In this document: positions 12,585 through 24,284 of the stretch, piece after piece | Position numbering within the stretch: position 1 is the stretch's first letter | How the letters are laid out: each line of letters starts with the position of its first letter | Origin: Acorus gramineus | Taxonomy: Eukaryota; Streptophyta; Magnoliopsida; Acorales; Acoraceae | Direction of reading: 5' to 3' | NCBI GenBank assembly: GCA_030737835.1 | Contig: CM060853.1 | Span: 10,660,034 to 10,724,033, forward strand | Length of the DNA stretch: 64,000 bases | Position numbers and translations under genes: made by a program | The notes under the pieces: generated by a model | Told to the model about the DNA's origin: nothing | What the model saw: the letters and a program-made list of their open reading frames with translations, nothing else | Database searches by the model: none

Positions 12585-13067
12585 CATCTCGTTGTGTAAT
12601 CATCCCCTAATTCATAATCCAATGATTAATTTTAAATAAATATTTGAAACTAACTTAAATTGATAATCATATGTAGACTTGGGGAAGAAGGATGGAAAAT
12701 ATGATAGGGATGGAGTTAGTGCCTGCTCGAGATCAATCCAAACCCAATCTAACCCTCAAACTTGATAAAGTTAACCCAAACTCAACACATCAGTTCCAGT
12801 CAAGTCTGGTTCAATCGAATCTGATTTGCATTTGTTTTCTAAAACAAGGTTATTTTAAATAATTCAAAAAAAGCCATTATAAAACAATACCATTTTTAAA
12901 AAAACACAAATCACTCATTGAACTGAAATAATAACCAAAATATAATAATCAATTAAAGGCCAAAGTTTCAACTACCAGGTTAACCAAATTGATTGTGATA
13001 TAATCGTAACATAATAAATATATATTAATTAAAAAAATTTACAACCCAAAACCCAAAATACATTTTA

Positions 13068-14357
13068 GGGTTAAAGACATCTAAGTCCCTATATACATAG
13101 GAAAACCCATATAAGTCCCTACTAAAATTGTGACAGACGTGCGAGTGCCTAAAAACTCAGAAAAACTCAATTATCATCCTTTAATTAAATTTCCATTCAA
13201 ACTTAATGGAATATTCCTAAAATATTCCATCTCATATAATTGTGTAGACATTATAAACAGTCATAAAAACAAATTAGTCCATGCAAAAGACAAAATTGCC
13301 CCTCAGACTTTTACGTTAAATTGTGTACACATTGCAGTCCCTCTAAATAATCATAAAGACAAATTAGTCCCCGCAAAAGACAAAATTGCAAAGACTTCTA
13401 CATTTAATTGAATAGACATTACAGTCCTTATAAACAATCGTAAAGACAAATTGGTCCTTATAAAAGACAAAAATGTCCTTGAAAGATTTTTACATTTAAT
13501 TTTGTAGACATTGCAGTCCTTATAAACAATCATAAAGACAAATAATATAATTTATTTTTTTATCTTCTATCATTTCACTCACACTCCACCTGAAGATCTC
13601 AATTTGGATGTAAAAAAATATTTTAACAAGTAGAATGCATTCTTTTTACCTTTTTGTTTGTAGGGAAGTAAAAAAAGTGGCATAAGTTTATTAAAATTCT
13701 CTCTACTAGGAATGTAAATAAACAAATTTTGTGGAAAATCATGTATATGTATTTCAAAGCAAGTAAACACTTTAAAGAAAAGAGCATTATTTATTACTTG
13801 TTCAAGTGAAGTGTGAACAATAGGATAAAAGATGAAAGAATAAATAAAAAAAATTATATTATTTATCTTGATGATTGTTTATAAATAAATAAGGACTGTA
13901 ATTTCTACACAATTAAATGTAAAAATCCTTCAGGGACATTTTTGTCTTTTACATGGATCAATTTGTCTTTACGATTATTTATAAGGACTGTAATATCTAT
14001 CCAATTAAATGTAAAAATCTTTTAGGGGCAATTTTATCTTTTACAAGGATTAATTTATCTTTATGATTATTTATAAGGACTGCAATGTATACACAATTTA
14101 ATGTAAAAGTCTTTCAAGGGCAATTTTATCTTTTACAGGAGACTAATTTGTCTTTATGATTATTTATAAAGACTTCAATATCTACACAATTATATATGAC
14201 GAAATATTCCTAGAATATTTCATTAAATTTGGATGAAAATTTAACTCAGGGATGATAATTTTTTCTGAGTTTTCAGAAACTCAAATGTCTGTCCCAATTT
14301 TAGTAGGAGCTTATATGGATTTTTCCATGTTTGTAGGGACTTAGATGTCTTTAACCT
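13068..14357. mobile_element. Fold-back MULE-type element with long inverted arms made of tandem repeats
   Basis: The element begins GGGTTAAAGACATCTAAG and ends with the inverted complement CTTAGATGTCTTTAACC. It is flanked by a perfect 9-bp duplication, TACATTTTA (13059-13067 and 14358-14366), the size typical of Mutator-like elements. Inverted similarity extends about 470-500 bp inward on each side (roughly 13068-13545 and 13855-14357), leaving a loop of about 300 bp. Most of each arm is a tandem array of about 86-bp units around the phrase AAAGACAAATTAGTCC / GACTAATTTGTCTTT. No transposase is encoded. Confidence 0.8.
13239..13545. repeat. Left-arm minisatellite of the fold-back element (about 3.5 units of about 86 bp)
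   Basis: Units share 'GTAGACATT', 'AATCATAAAGACAAAT' and 'AAAAGACAAAA' in fixed order and repeat about every 86 bp. An inverted counterpart array lies at about 13855-14200 in the right arm. Confidence 0.75.
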
Positions 14358-14366
14358 TACATTTTA

Positions 14367-15036
14367 AGGGTGTGTTTGGCAACGAATTTAAAAATTACTT
14401 TTAACTATAGCAACTTTTAAAACACAGTACTCCAACCATTTTCTAAAAAAAAAACACAGTACTCCAACTCTCTAAAGAAACTCACTTTTAATTCGCTTTT
14501 GTCAGAAGCTTAGACCGGAAACGAGATTAAATGAAGTTCGATTGCTACTAAAACAATCCAAACTTATTTCCATGTATAGCTTAAGAATCGGGATCAACCA
14601 ATTTTTCAGTTTTAAAACCATTCTTGCCAAGGATTTTGAAGGTTAATCAGACGAGAAACCAGACCAGTCAATGGTTCAACAGGTCGAGCATACCAGTGAG
14701 AACCAGATTTTATAACCTTGAGTTTAACTGTACTTCAAAAACTCATTTATCAGAGGTATACTCAGCTGATTTTTATATATCCCAAGACAAATTACAACAC
14801 AGGCACAGCTGGGACAGCAATACTAGTACATGTAAATGACAGAGCAGGTGCATCAATGCCAAAGCTATCTCATACAGATATTCCACCAAATTGCCTAACT
14901 ATTTATTCTGTGACGAACAACAAAATCGAGTGTTGTCGATGCTCGTCAGCTGCAAAAAATTTCAACTAAAAACAAAAGGCTACGTCGCATTTATAACAAA
15001 TGCTCTCTGATAAAAGCCAAACCTGATCATGAAGAA
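14367..15036. other. Intergenic DNA and 3' flank of the subunit g gene
   Basis: A GGGTGTGTTTGGCAAC motif at about 14368 resembles one end of a MITE, with no partner seen. From about 14990 leftward the sequence would hold the 3'UTR of the minus-strand ATP synthase subunit g gene. No clear polyadenylation signal could be chosen. Confidence 0.4.
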
Positions 15037-18000
15037 TCAAGGGTAGTAGCCGGTGAAGGTAAATCCTCTGCCGACGATCTCCCCGGCGCAGAACCAGGCG
15101 AAGCACTCGAGGCCAAAGAGGGCTACAATTCCAGCATCCTCCACCTTGAGCTCTTGCCTCTTCTTCCATATCTGTTTCACAGAGTCCAGCTCCTTCTGGA
15201 ACGATTCATAACGACCCGGGACACTGTAAAAGGATTTAAACAACTTCACATTGTAATCTCTCAAAAATATTCAATTGACAAATGGGAATTATGACATTCA
15301 GATTCCACTTAGTAAGCATGTTATGGATGCTCTTTAAACTCATCCAGCAGCATCCAAGGATGTGTGTGTGTGTCGGAAGGAGGACAGAAGCAATCACATT
15401 ATAAATGTTGCCTCTTGAACAAATGTAGACAATGGATCTCTGAAAAAGTTTAAAAACAAAAAAAATTAAATACAGCAATCAAAGGAAGAGAAAACTTAGA
15501 AAAGAAAAGGCCTTCATAGCCCAAAAGCCTAGGATTTACAACCCTGGCCAATTATTTCCCGTAATACTCAACGGCGGTTCCCCTTCAAGAGTGAAATTTG
15601 GGATGATAGATAACACCCCCTCCCCCCGGGATAGAAAAAAAAAAGGAAGAAGAAGATGAAGGAAAGAAAGGAAGAAAACAGGCAGAGATAGCCTTTCCAG
15701 TTGTAAGGTCACCCATGGGGGGTCCCTCTCATTAAAAAAAGAAAAAAAGACACAGCTAGAGTGCTTCAGCAGCCCACCCATCATTCCTAGTTCATCACTA
15801 TCATAGCCTGACAAAATCAATAAGTCATAGCCATTCACAAAAAATCCAGAGCCAGAATTTCAAAGCTGTTGAATTAGACAAGCAGTAGAAAAATTATCTG
15901 GTTGTCTATCTCATGGTGATTTATAGCACTTGTTGATGTCCCGGTTTCAGAATGAGTAAATTGTATTTTACTAGCTGCATAAAAGTGTATGATTAATTTT
16001 GCTAGTACACACATTATTAACTTATATTTCCGGAACGGCTTTTAACTATTCCTCACCAGATATGGAAAGTATTCCTCTCACTGCTGAAGATTCAAGGTTT
16101 TATGTGGCTACTATCCACAGATAAAATTCTCACCAAAATTAACCGTGCCAAATGGTCAAATGATGGAGATATTATGTGTGGCTTGTCTGGTGTTGATCTA
16201 GTAAACATCTATTCTTCACATATTCCTGTAGCACCCAAATATGTAAGAAGTTGGGGAAGCCCTTGGGACATCTTGCCCATTCTCGGATACGGAAAGTATG
16301 GGGAAGTGGTTCCTGGATCATAGGAAGAAAGAAGATCAAAGTAATATTGCTAAGTTTCAATGGTTGATTCCTCCTGCAACTTGTTGGTCCATTTGGCTTA
16401 CGCGAAACAAGGGTGTCCTCAAATACAAAAATGTTTATTGGGAAAATACTTGGGCTGCGATTTTATCGAGGCCTACGGACTGGGTTAAATTCATTTTGGA
16501 GCCTTCGCCTAGATCTTTAATGGGCAATGTTTGGGGAGAGGATAGCTTAATTTGCTTTTTAATAATTCATTGCATTTTCCTTATTAACTTGATGTAAGGA
16601 GATCCCTCGTCTCCTATTTCGGGGGTTTCTTGCAATAAGATTCTCCTATATTATTTTCAAAAAAAAAAAAAAACAATACCTCACCAGATGATCTCTCGTT
16701 CACAAGATCCACTGAATTTATACTGTCATCATCAACTAAGAGGATTATCTCAAGCATCACACTGGCTTTTTTTTCTTTTTTTTTTTAAACCAAACCATCT
16801 TATTGGCATTAGAGTAAAGTTCTATTACAAATCACATTATGCATGAATTCAATGAGTCCGTTAGACAGCATCCACTAGTTCAACAGATATAAATGTCCAA
16901 AGCACAATGGGAGAGATGAAATGGACACACAACACCATCTGATGTTCAAAATATCAGTAGAAAAACAAACAAATCAAATTTGTGTGCCTCAATCACAATA
17001 ATTTAATACCGGCTAGATGTGAGAAACAAAATCCTGGGCCTACACAATGCTGAATCCAGCGTTTGCCTATCATTTCCCTCAAAAAAAAAAAATGCTGAAT
17101 CCAGAGTCTCATGGAATCAACAAAGAACAAATATATATATGGAGATATCTATCAAGAGGGCAACAAGGAAAGAGATGAAAACAAGTACATCAACAGCAAA
17201 GATTTTATCCAAAATTTTGGGTTGGCACTACATGAATCTATTTTTTCCATCCAACTGTATCAAAGAACATGTCTTCTGAATGCAGTGACTATGTTCCTCA
17301 TTACTACCACCATTTATATTGGTTTCGCCCTATCCCTTGTTCATGGAGCCCCTTCAATATCGATTATATCGCACATGTTGAATTCATCTTGAATGATTTT
17401 TTTTTCCATCTTTTCATCTACTGGAGCAACTTCTGACTATCTATGAATACACTAATTTCTTATCTTATCCCTTATCGTCTTGCCAATCAGTCATCTCAAC
17501 ACTCTCGTCTCAGCTATACTCATCAATTCCCAGGAAAAAAAAATACCTCAACATTATCATCACAACTATACTAATTTTCTGAACGTATTGTTCCTTATTT
17601 GCCCAAACTCAAGAGCATTCCTACCCTTAACTATCTTATGGAAATATTTTCAGTTGTATAAGTATTTTGTGATCACACAATACTCTAACCTCGCTTCTCA
17701 CATTGAATATCCTATGTTAATTATAAAAATGTCATCCTTCTTAATCTCACCTTCCTCGTGAACAATGAATCCCAAATAAAGAAATTGCTCACTCTTATGT
17801 ATCTCTTGTTCATCAATGCTAAGTTGCTAACTCTTCCATTATTTCTTCTTATCTTCTTGCTAAAACTGTATGTCATATCTTTCTTCTTCATCCTACTTAT
17901 TTGAAAGACTAGAAAACACTTCATCTTTCATCTTCCTATTTCAGCAGTAGGATCTTCTTTAGTTTCATCATATAAGATAACATCATCAATAAACAACACA

Positions 18001-21000
18001 CACCAAGTAACATCCTCCGGAATATGAATATTAAGTTACCTCATGACTAATGCAAAGAGGTACAGACTCAATGTCGATCACTGATGTACAACTATCTTAA
18101 TTGGAGATATAATTATCTTCCTTTCAACTGTTATAACACCAGAGATTGCTCCATGATATGTCTTTAATTGCACTGATATAATCATGTGGAACTTGTTTTC
18201 CTCCAAACCCACTACATGTCTCTCCAGAGATTAAATGCCTTCTCTAGATCAATGAAAACAATAGGAAGATCTCATGTCTCCTTCCTATACTTTCCCCGTC
18301 AGTCTCGTTCATAAATAAATAACCTCTTTTTATGAACTCCCTAGCATAAAACCAGATAGGTTGTTTGACACACTAATTTCATGCCTAAGTCTATGCTCGA
18401 TCAATTTCTCTAAAAGTTTTAATATGATTCATCAATTTTATTCCTAGCGATTAAATTTCTTCATCTTTTAGATGCCTCTAAACTTCAATAGGAATATCAT
18501 CAGGTCCAACAGCATTTCCTATTTTTATAAAAACCTTTTAACTTCACTGATCCTAATCAATCGACAGTACATGGTGGTAGAATGCCTACCAATTTCATTT
18601 TAAAAAACTTAAAACATGATATTTCTAACCAGCCTAGAATTGTTTGTTTCTGAAATCTGACATTTGGGTGCCCATCATTTTTTTCCTCCTTTCCCCAACA
18701 TTTATACATGAAATTAAAATAGTTTTTTATAGAGATATAGGAGCAATCTTATTAAAATATAGAAAACCTACAAACATAAGGAGACAAGGGATCTCCATAC
18801 AAGATAAAACAAAAAGAAATTCAAATTACAACAAGAAGGCCAGGCAGAAGACCTCCACACCCACAAAGGAGATTAAGGGAAATAATTATTTAACGGCAAA
18901 CAGGCAAGAAAGATTGACCATGCAAAACGATAAACCAGCTGCGAGGAAGGTATTCCAAATTCCAATCATTAGTAAACAGATATTTAATACCTTGGAAATG
19001 GTTCTACTATTACTATCAATATATAATATGGCATGACATTCTTCCATTTGATAAAACAAAAGGCTTACAGATCAAACAGTCCGAATCAACAATCTAAACC
19101 CAGCTCATATCCCATCTAAAATTCAAGAATGTCGATTGATATTATAAATTCAGTGGGAGGACCTTTCTCAGGTTGGCAGTCGGCACTTTAACCTTGAAAT
19201 GAAAATTCCAGATCCATGTAATACCCATCTCACATCCAAACACAATTCCTCACCACACCCCCACGCATCCATCGATAAAGTCTGTGCGAGCGCATGAGAG
19301 ATAGATAAATAACAATGGTCAAAGAAACTTCCTTCTCATATGATAATACCCATCTCACATCCAAACACAATTCCACACCACACCCCACGTCTCCATCGAT
19401 AAAGAGTGTGTGCGAGCAGATGAGAGATAGATAAATAACAATGGTCAAAGAAATTTCCTTCTCATATGAAGGAACAAAAAAAAATGCATTCATACTTTCT
19501 TAGAAGCACAAGGCCAAATAAAAAAGGAACTGATGCAATCTTGCAATTTCTATATCAACATAGATGACATCTCAAAAAAAAATTCAGTCACTGATTGCAA
19601 GGATCTCCTTAGCTTTTCTCTTAGCATTATGCTTTCTCTTTTTCCCACAAATTACCCCAATGACCGAGTAAAAGTTTTAGTGGTGGCATTCCTCAAAAAA
19701 TAAACCTCGCACAATGATAAAATAGGATATACAAAGTAGCAAATAAAAATTCAAGACATGAATTGCAAAAATTTAAGTCTAATGCAAACCAAGTTTAGAT
19801 TGGCCAATGAGTACCACCCACTTCCAAAACAGGAGGTTTAGGTTCAGATCCCACCACAGGCAATCTACGTATTCAAGGGTAAGGAGGAGGGGCTACAAAG
19901 CACGGACACTTCCCCAGAGGCCCCGTACCCATGTCGGACACGTGTCGGGCTTGGACACAGCACGGACACGTGTTGGACACGGCTCCAGCCGTGTCTGCCT
20001 TCATTTTGTCTTCATTTTGTCTGGGACACGGCTGGGACACGACCCAGGACACGGCCCAGCAAGTTTCAGTCCAAAAGTAAAAAAGAAAAAGAAAAGGAAG
20101 GCCCAAACATAGCCCACAAGTATTCAACCCATATAAAATATCTTAGAACAACTCATTTAAACAAAATCTCTTTCTTAAGATTAAAAAAAATAATGATTTA
20201 TTGGTTTAAAACAGTGATTTATAAAAACAGTGGTTTATTATTTAAAACAATGATTTATAAAAACAGTGATTTATTAGTTTATACAATTGGTTATAAATAG
20301 TGAATTAAATGAAATGTGTTTGTTTATATAAAATAGTGATACATATTTATTTCTTATATTAATTTATTTGTTGCCGTGTCCTAGCCGTACCCATGTCTTA
20401 TTTTTTCAAAAATTGTCGTGTCGCCGTATCCGTGTCCGTGCTTCATAGAGGAGGGGCTACTTAACAAAAGGCCAAAATTTAACCATTAACATGTAACAAA
20501 AATCCCATTTCAATATTTGCAACTTCTTATGGTTCACTGACCACCAAAAAATCGCTAAATCAAGTAATCAAAAAATACTCAGCTTTGTATCCCTAAATCA
20601 AGTAATCAACAAAACTAAGCTTTGTCAACTCATCTGTGGAATGTCTGGGGTTGCTTAGAGTTAAACTAAACCTAAAAAACACTTACTGAAAGAAATATTT
20701 TTTCAATGTGAGACCTGCTTTCCCATAAGCATAGACAACGGGCACCAACTTAAAGAAGCTGAAAATTTTAGCTTATGGTTTATAGGTACTGTAGGACACC
20801 TTTTTCCTTGAAAAGTCCTGCGCGTCAACCAAATTTGAAAGGAAAATGAAAAGAAAAACACTATGTTACACTTTGCCTTTAGTGGGGGGATTTTTCTAGT
20901 AAGCAGGTGATTAGTGATTAGTGATTTTTTTTTTTTGAAGATAGATAGGAGTATCTTATTAACAAAAACCCCTGAAAAGACGGAGACAAGGGATCTCCTA

Positions 21001-22464
21001 TCATAAACAGGTGATTAGTGATTACCAATAAAATGTGTGCTCCTTATCAGTAAAAGAGCTCACAAAAGGTTAACATGGAAAGGATGAAAGAACTTCTTTA
21101 TGCAAGTGAATTATTAAATGTGCTATTTCATAAACAAAAACAAGTAAATCCCCCATAGCATTTGTTCACCATGAATAGATTCATCATATTACATAGATTT
21201 TTTTTTTAAGATAAACAGAAGCTTGTTAGTCACTCTCAAAAAATCAATTGGGGGTTAAACTCCCCCTAATAAAAAATATCCTTTTTTTTGCTATGATTTT
21301 CATAACAAGATACACGTGATGAATCAACGAAAAAGAGAATAAAAATTTTCTATAATAAGCAATCTGATCAACCTTATATCAAAAGGTATTTCACAATCAG
21401 ATGATGGATGATTTAAAAGAAAAAAAAATAAAATTCATAATACATAATACAATAACTATAAGATGAAAAGTCAATCTACATCTTAACCAGTTAGGGGTGA
21501 AACTCTCCCTAATAAATCAATATAGGCACAAAAGGCATCCTTGTTGTCTGCAAAAATTTTCATCACTTGTATTAACAGAATATTATAACCTGATATGTCA
21601 GCTATGAAGCACGGACACGGACACGGTGACACGCACACGGCGACACGGCAATTTTTGAAAAAATAGGACACGGATACGACTAGGACACGGCAACAAATAA
21701 ATTAATATAATAAGTAAATATGTATCACTATTTTATATAAACAAACACATTTCATTTAATTCACTATTTATAACAAATTGTATAAACTAATAAATCACTG
21801 TTTTTATAAATCATTGTTTTAAATAATAAACCACTGTTTTTATAAATCAGTGTTTTAAACCAATAAACCACTGTTTTTATAAATCATTGTTTAAACTAAT
21901 AAATCATTATTTTTTTTAACATTAAGAAAGAGATTTTGTTTAAATGGGTTGTTCTAAGATGTTTTAAATAGGTCGAATACTTATGAGCTATGTTTGAGCT
22001 TTCCTTTTCTTTTTCTTTTTTACTTTTGGGCTGAAACTAGCTAGGCCGTGTCCTGACTCCTGGGCCGTGTCCTAGCCGTGTCCTGGGCCGTGTCCCAGCC
22101 GTGTCCAAGACAAAATGAAGGCAGACACGGCTGGAGCCGTGTCCGACACGTGTTCATGCCATGTCCGTGTCCGACACGGGTACGGGGCCTCCGGGGAAGT
22201 GTCCGTGCTTTGTAGTATGTCAGAGAGTAAATCGTATAAGAGAAAAGGAAGGGAAGAAAAGGAACAGGAAAGAGATACTAACCTTGCCAGACGGGTGTAC
22301 AAGAGCTGTTTAGATAACTCATTGCACTTCTCCACAGTAGGCGGATTCTGGATATACTGCTTGTTGTTCTCCAGCAACTGCTTGTAATAGGAACTTCCAT
22401 GCTTTGACATAAACTGTGATGCTTGACAAGCCTTTGATTGCAGCTGACGCAACCTCGACGCCAT
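15037..22464 (-). CDS. Mitochondrial ATP synthase subunit g (exons 22283-22464 and 15037-15223)
   Basis: Subunit g is a small membrane-associated subunit of the Fo part of mitochondrial F1Fo-ATP synthase and helps form the enzyme dimers that shape cristae. Exon 1 (182 nt) encodes MASRLRQLQSKACQASQFMS through ...LLYTRLA. Exon 2 (187 nt) continues VPGRYESFQKELDSVKQIWK and ends with GLECFAWFCAGEIVGRGFTF and TGYYP. The joined frame is exactly 123 codons (122 aa), the length I expect for the plant protein. The C-terminal hydrophobic segment contains a GxxxG-type stretch (CAGEIVGRG) as expected for dimer contacts. Splicing is canonical: GGCAAG|GTTAGT donor and TTACAG|TGTCCC acceptor, with the intron after base 2 of a Ser codon. 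The start is the first ATG of the conserved protein; an upstream in-frame extension is an artefact of 5'UTR and intron. The coding intron (15224-22282, 7.06 kb) is largely transposons. Confidence 0.93.
16062..16673 (+). mobile_element. 5'-truncated LINE fragment with poly-A tail and target-site duplication
   Basis: Translates in broken frames to a LINE ORF2 C-terminal region: RAKWSNDGDIMCGLSGVD (zf-RVT type, cysteines partly lost) and later ATCWSIWLTRNKGVLKYKN, the usual phrase after zf-RVT. It ends in an A tract at 16659-16673. CTATTCCTCACCAGAT (16046-16061) and CAATACCTCACCAGAT (16674-16689) flank it as an imperfect 16-bp duplication. It inserted antisense to the host gene, in its intron. 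Confidence 0.8.
17200..18535 (-). pseudogene. RTE-type LINE reverse transcriptase, heavily decayed
   Basis: On the minus strand, from 18535 downward, the frames give GNAVGPDDIPIEV, then RHLKDEEI. After many stops come SIDEQEIHKSEQFLYLGFIV with HEEGEIKKDD, MSIAETRVLR followed by GKTIRDKIRN, and TRDRAKPI near the end. These in this order match the RT and C-terminal region of plant RTE-type LINEs (GPDDIP..., YLGS.I..GEI..D, KTR.D.IRN). No frame is open for more than about 65 codons. It lies in the same transcriptional orientation as the host gene, inside its intron. Confidence 0.75.
18722..18810 (-). mobile_element. Short LINE 3' tail remnant
   Basis: The reverse complement contains GGAGATCCCTTGTCTCC, then TAATAAGATTGCTCCTATAT and an A-rich end. 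This is the same 3'UTR signature as the LINE fragment ending at 16673 (GGAGATCCCTCGTCTCC ... AATAAGATTCTCCTATA) and the tail at 20921-21007. Confidence 0.6.
19220..19469. repeat. 125-bp tandem direct duplication
   Basis: AATACCCATCTCACATCCAA begins at 19220 and again at 19345. The two units are nearly identical along about 125 bp, including ATGAGAGATAGATAAATAAC and CCTTCTCATATGA, with a few substitutions and small indels. Confidence 0.85.
19893..20448 (+). mobile_element. hAT-type MITE, copy A
   Basis: Terminal inverted repeats CTACAAAGCACGGACAC and GTCCGTGCTTCATAG, flanked by a perfect 8-bp duplication AGGAGGGG (19885-19892 and 20449-20456). The 556-bp interior combines a GGACACGG-rich part and an AT-rich part with repeated AAACAGTGATTTATAAAA units. 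No ORF of significance. An inverted relative lies at 21602-22215. Confidence 0.85.
20921..21007 (-). mobile_element. Very short LINE 3'-end insertion with target-site duplication
   Basis: A T tract (RNA-sense poly-A) followed by the LINE 3'UTR signature in reverse: ATAGGAGTATCTTATTAACA and GACAAGGGATCTCC. CAGGTGATTAGTGATTA stands on both sides (20904-20920 and 21008-21024), a perfect 17-bp duplication. The insert is under 90 bp, an extreme 5' truncation. Confidence 0.8.
21602..22215 (-). mobile_element. hAT-type MITE, copy B (inverted relative to copy A)
   Basis: Ends CTATGAAGCACGGACAC and GTCCGTGCTTTGTAG, flanked by a perfect 8-bp duplication TATGTCAG (21594-21601 and 22216-22223). The interior is the reverse complement of copy A in the same block order (GGACACGG part, TTTATAAATCATTGTTT repeats, then the GCCGTGTCC-rich end). 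The right end lies only about 67 bp from the donor splice site of coding exon 1. Confidence 0.85.
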
Positions 22465-22471
22465 CGTAGTA

Positions 22472-23635
22472 CTACATGAACCATGAGTTTTCAGGTTACA
22501 AGAGCAGATCATAACACCAAAAAATTCATCAGCCCCAATGCACCCATACGGCAAAAAGGTTATGCTGAAATATTAAAAGAAAACTATATGGAACAAAAAA
22601 AAAAAAGAGTTATCCCATATACAAGACAAGAGAACTAGAACCTCAACCACAAAAACCTAAAGCAAATTTTAACAGTTTATGAATCCATTGATATGATTTT
22701 GCAACACTTCCACACTTCAATGAAGTGCTCCCTTCACCAACCTGTCATATTCAAGCTTTGAAGCAGCAATGTCTAAAAGACATTACTAAAAAGAAAAGAA
22801 AAAATCCGATCATCCAAAACAACTCCACACATGATAAGGAGACCATAACCAATTTCCATGCATAACCCCAAAAAAGTTCAATCCCAACAACTCAATTTGC
22901 ATGCGCTTCTGAATCCATTCACATCTGAATAAATAAGCATTCAAAAGCATGGAATCCACTTAAATTAGTCGCAAAACAAGCATAAACTCAAAAAGGAAAA
23001 AACCCAATTCACACACTTTTCCACACTTAGAACAAGGAAGCCATATTAATGAAACTCGCAAAACAAGCTATCTCAGCTACAAAATGAGACCATAACCAAG
23101 TTCCATGCCCAACCAGAAAACAAGTTGAATCTAAACTACGAGAAACCCAATTCACAAACCTCTCAAGAACTTCTCGATCCATTCATGACTTAACAACATT
23201 ATCCGATTCTGAATATATATACATGAAAAGCTTAGAATCCACTCGAACTGAATAAATAATCTCAAGAAAAAGAAAACTCCAATTCACACAACTCTCAAGA
23301 TCTTCTAAAACCATTCACACAAATTCAAAACAATATCAAGCTTGGAAATCATTCTAATGAAAGTCGCAAAACCGCAAATGCACGAATCTTTCAAGAGATT
23401 ATAAACCCATTCGCACGAGTTCATGAAAAAAAAGTCGATTTTCGATACATTGACGACATTCACAAAAGCCATTTCAACTGACAAAACCCAAATTCACCGA
23501 TTCCAAAGATCCAAAACAGAGACGCGTTTCAAAACCCTAAAAACGAACCCAAAACGCAACGAATCGAAACCAAACCAAATCGGATCTACGGATTCGAATT
23601 AAACAATATAGATTGACCAAAACGTTCTGGCTTAC
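22472..23635 (-). other. Likely 5'UTR intron of the subunit g gene
   Basis: On the minus strand a 5'UTR exon ends AAGATCTG|GTAAGCC at 23636/23635. A plausible acceptor CATGTAG|TACTACG lies 7 nt before the start codon, giving an intron of about 1.16 kb. The sequence between is T-rich on the sense strand, as plant introns usually are. It has a diverged local duplication (CATAACCAATTTCCATGC near 22845 and CATAACCAAGTTCCATGC near 23093). No coding sequence is seen. The exact acceptor is inferred. Confidence 0.6.
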
Positions 23636-23700
23636 CAGATCTTCTCTGATTTGAGACTATCGATGGATTGAGAGAGAGAGAGAGAGAGAGAGAGGACTTT
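23636..23700 (-). promoter_or_regulatory. 5'UTR first exon with (CT)n tract, subunit g gene
   Basis: On the sense (minus) strand a run of about a dozen CT repeats (GA on the plus strand, about 23670-23693) is followed by AATCCATCGATAGTCTC and the donor site. CT-rich tracts near plant transcription starts are common in TATA-less housekeeping promoters, and I see no TATA box upstream to about 23800. The start site is inferred. Confidence 0.5.
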
Positions 23701-24284
23701 GTAAGGTTTTCAATGGCTTGGAGGGGTATTTCCGTCAAAATTGAGTGGGTGACTTGGGAAGGAAAAAGCGTAGCTGGACCTTGTGATCTTTATTGAGGGT
23801 CCACCGATCACGGCCGTCTGATCAGTTTCTGAAATTTTTATCTCACGAGAAAAGAAAGGTAAATGTTTGGGGTTTTTTTTCATGTCTACCCCTGCAACAA
23901 TCTCATTTTTTTAGCTGAATTCTCAACAATCTATATCTATCTTCTATACTAGTACTACCAATATCAATCCTGGAAAAACATTCACTTGACAGATTTACCT
24001 TACTCAATTCTTCAAATTTCATCCTGTCTCAAATGATAATATTTCATAACATGTTGATTCTCATAGAAATGTCTCACTCATCTTTCCTTGCAGAAATGGC
24101 TCCTTAATTAAAAAGTTGCAACCTTTTACTTTCCTATCTTAGAAAAAACTCCCTCACATTCGCCAAAATGTTGAACGATCATATTGCACAATCTGTCGAC
24201 TTTTATTTGTTCATTCTTCTCCTACAGTTGTTAGTATTCAAATAGGTGTTTATTACTGATTTTGTTAGTTTTTTTTTTATATAT
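23701..24284. other. Promoter side of the subunit g gene and intergenic DNA
   Basis: No ORF of interest. AT-rich beyond about 23850. No recognisable core promoter element other than the CT tract just downstream. Confidence 0.4.

Larger units (their letters stand above)
15224..22282 (-). other. 7.06-kb coding intron of the subunit g gene, filled with transposons
   Basis: GT-AG intron between the two coding exons. Identified contents, left to right: LINE 3' fragment (16062-16673), decayed RTE LINE (17200-18535), LINE tail (about 18722-18810), 125-bp tandem duplication (19220-19469), hAT MITE (19893-20448), LINE tail (20921-21007), inverted hAT MITE (21602-22215). The stretches 15240-16045, 16690-17195 and 21008-21593 hold nothing I can name beyond oligo-A/T tracts and a poly-T-led retroposon-like piece near 16770. 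Confidence 0.85.

Noticed and set aside
19807-20127. Frames on both strands near the hAT MITE
   Set aside because: They read through the GGACACGG repeats of the MITE and its flank; no homology.
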